Positions 63,189 through 64,000 of a DNA stretch of 64,000 nucleotides are shown here, piece after piece. A program made the position numbers and the translations under genes. This DNA is from Proales similis (lineage: Eukaryota; Rotifera; Eurotatoria; Ploima; Proalidae), in the NCBI GenBank assembly GCA_019059635.1, contig JAGVRJ010000015.1:310001-374000 (forward strand), in the 5' to 3' direction. The notes under the pieces were generated by a model. It did no database searches, was not told the origin of the DNA, and saw nothing but the letters and a program-made list of their open reading frames with translations. Position 1 is the first letter of the stretch. Each line of letters opens with the position of its first letter.

Positions 63189-63854
63189 CTACGGAATGCA
63201 AAGACGTTGACCGGGCTGGATTAAACGCGGATCGACAATCCCGTTGGCTTGGATGATCGAATTTATGTTGGAGCCGTAGATTCTAGCCAATATGTCAATT
63301 GTGTCGCCATTGGCCACGTTGTGAAAGAAACGGCAGCCAAATAATGAGCCGATGTTCGAGATGGTTGTAGTGGGCACCAACGGAATGAAGGGAGCATTTG
63401 TCGGAACGAAGACTGGGTTGACAAAACCAGCCTGTCCAGCGTAGCCAGCAGTCGGAATGCAAATTGTCGAGCCGACCACCAGAGCGTTGGGGTTGACGTT
63501 CGGATTGGCCTGTTGAATATCGGCGACGCTTACACCGAAGCGGCCTGCCAAGAAACGATACTCGTCTCCTTGCGCTATCTGATAGGTGAAGCGGCATCGC
63601 TGATTGTTCGAGACCACTCCGGTGCCAAAGTTGTTGTTGTTGAAAGGAATGCAAACAAGACCACCAATGGGCAGAGCAAACTGCGAGTACTGTCGATTTA
63701 TGCTCATGAGAAGATTCACGTCCACGCCATAGAGAGAGGCGATCGAGTTAAAAGTCTCGCCCACAGTCACGCAGTGTACTCTACTGCACGAGGTCTGGGC
63801 GTAAGAGGCTGCTATCAGGCAGGCGATTGGCAACAGTCGAACTAAGATTCTCAT
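63189..63854 (-). CDS. Secreted protein with three LysM domains
   Basis: LysM modules bind N-acetylglucosamine polymers (chitin, peptidoglycan). An upstream in-frame ATG exists at 63878, but the TATA box at 63892-63899 puts the predicted mRNA start near 63867. I therefore take ATG 63854, which begins a clean signal peptide (MRILVRLLPIACLIAASYAQ); 221 residues, one exon. The three modules are at about 24-75 (VHCVTVGETFNSIASLYGVD to GLVCIPF), 85-134 (FTYQIAQGDEYRFLAGRFGV to GSTICIP), and 173-221 (FFHNVANGDTIDILARIYGS to GQRLCIP). A hydrophobic Pro/Val/Thr linker separates modules 2 and 3. Each module starts and ends with Cys, as in fungal LysM effectors. There is no chitinase domain. Likely roles are chitin handling or microbe recognition. 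Confidence 0.92.
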   Translation of the reverse strand: MRILVRLLPIACLIAASYAQTSCSRVHCVTVGETFNSIASLYGVDVNLLMSINRQYSQFALPIGGLVCIPFNNNNFGTGVVSNNQRCRFTYQIAQGDEYRFLAGRFGVSVADIQQANPNVNPNALVVGSTICIPTAGYAGQAGFVNPVFVPTNAPFIPLVPTTTISNIGSLFGCRFFHNVANGDTIDILARIYGSNINSIIQANGIVDPRLIQPGQRLCIP

Positions 63855-63891
63855 TTTCTTTCTTTTGCTTCTCGCCATTTGCCAAGGTAGG

Positions 63892-63899
63892 TTTTATAG
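63892..63899 (-). promoter_or_regulatory. TATA box of the LysM gene
   Basis: The minus strand reads CCTATAAAAC. It is 38 nt before ATG 63854 but only 14 nt before ATG 63878, which argues for the downstream start. Confidence 0.6.
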
Positions 63900-64000
63900 G
63901 CGCCGTCGTTCGCCTGTTACGCAATGAAATCGGAGCCAAATCTTCACCAACTACGTGAGCGTCGGCCGCCAGACTGTATTTGGTTTGGATACATCGAATG

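Noticed and set aside
1..64000. tRNA genes, rRNA, CRISPR arrays, transposons
   Set aside because: I looked by eye for tRNA A/B boxes, spaced repeats, transposase or reverse-transcriptase motifs and terminal repeats and found none that hold up; tRNAscan and a repeat search would be the decisive test.

Overview
This is a gene-dense stretch of nuclear DNA from a small-genome animal. The evidence is spliceosomal introns that are nearly all 50-100 nt, AATAAA poly(A) signals, and a metazoan gene set (CEP290, DEG/ENaC channel, IRE1, RagC, KIF12, SETD1, Ly6 protein). My best guess at the organism is a tardigrade. This rests on the compact ecdysozoan-like gene style plus secreted sigma GSTs, a secreted multi-LysM protein and an intronless NADAR gene; it is an inference, not a database result. 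The window holds about 24 genes I could assemble with good confidence and a few hypothetical ones. The spliced coding lengths of every multi-exon model I rebuilt (CEP290, LARS1, RAD54, KIF12-like, RagC, USP, SLC25A26, eS28, Ly6) come out as exact multiples of three.

Layout. 1-2.1 kb: two tandem secreted sigma-class glutathione S-transferases on the minus strand; the second carries an in-frame stop. 2.5-11.9 kb: an orphan coiled-coil protein, a 20-exon CEP290 with an RFX-type X-box upstream, and a possible 47-residue myristoylated peptide. 12-18.4 kb: a DEG/ENaC channel, the unfolded-protein-response sensor IRE1, and GPANK1, the last two sharing a 245-bp divergent promoter. 18.6-26.3 kb: intronless ATP-citrate lyase and cytosolic leucyl-tRNA synthetase. 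26.9-29.2 kb: an AT-richer orphan seven-transmembrane receptor with a large ectodomain. 29.8-36.4 kb: RAD54, a GPI-type Ly6 protein, the mitochondrial SAM carrier SLC25A26 and ribosomal protein eS28, all on the minus strand. 37.8-40.4 kb: a KIF12-like kinesin. 40.4-45.5 kb is mostly non-coding, with one orphan exon. 45.5-57.4 kb: SETD1-type H3K4 methyltransferase, an orphan polyQ protein, RagC and a USP4/11/15 deubiquitinase. 57.8-63.9 kb: a run of small intronless genes: a fucosyltransferase-like type II membrane enzyme, a NADAR protein, a secreted acidic/Pro-Arg-rich protein, histone H1 and a secreted three-LysM protein.

Two promoter styles are visible. Small compact or secreted genes (both GSTs, the channel, NADAR, the Pro-Arg protein, H1, LysM, the small peptide) have a TATA box 30-80 nt before the start codon. 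Several other genes have a (GA/CT)n tract 100-210 nt upstream. Functional links are limited: CEP290 and the KIF12-like kinesin are both cilium-related families and both have X-box-like sites, while LARS1 and RagC are linked in amino-acid sensing to mTORC1 in other animals. I saw no transposon, CRISPR array, rRNA or convincing tRNA.
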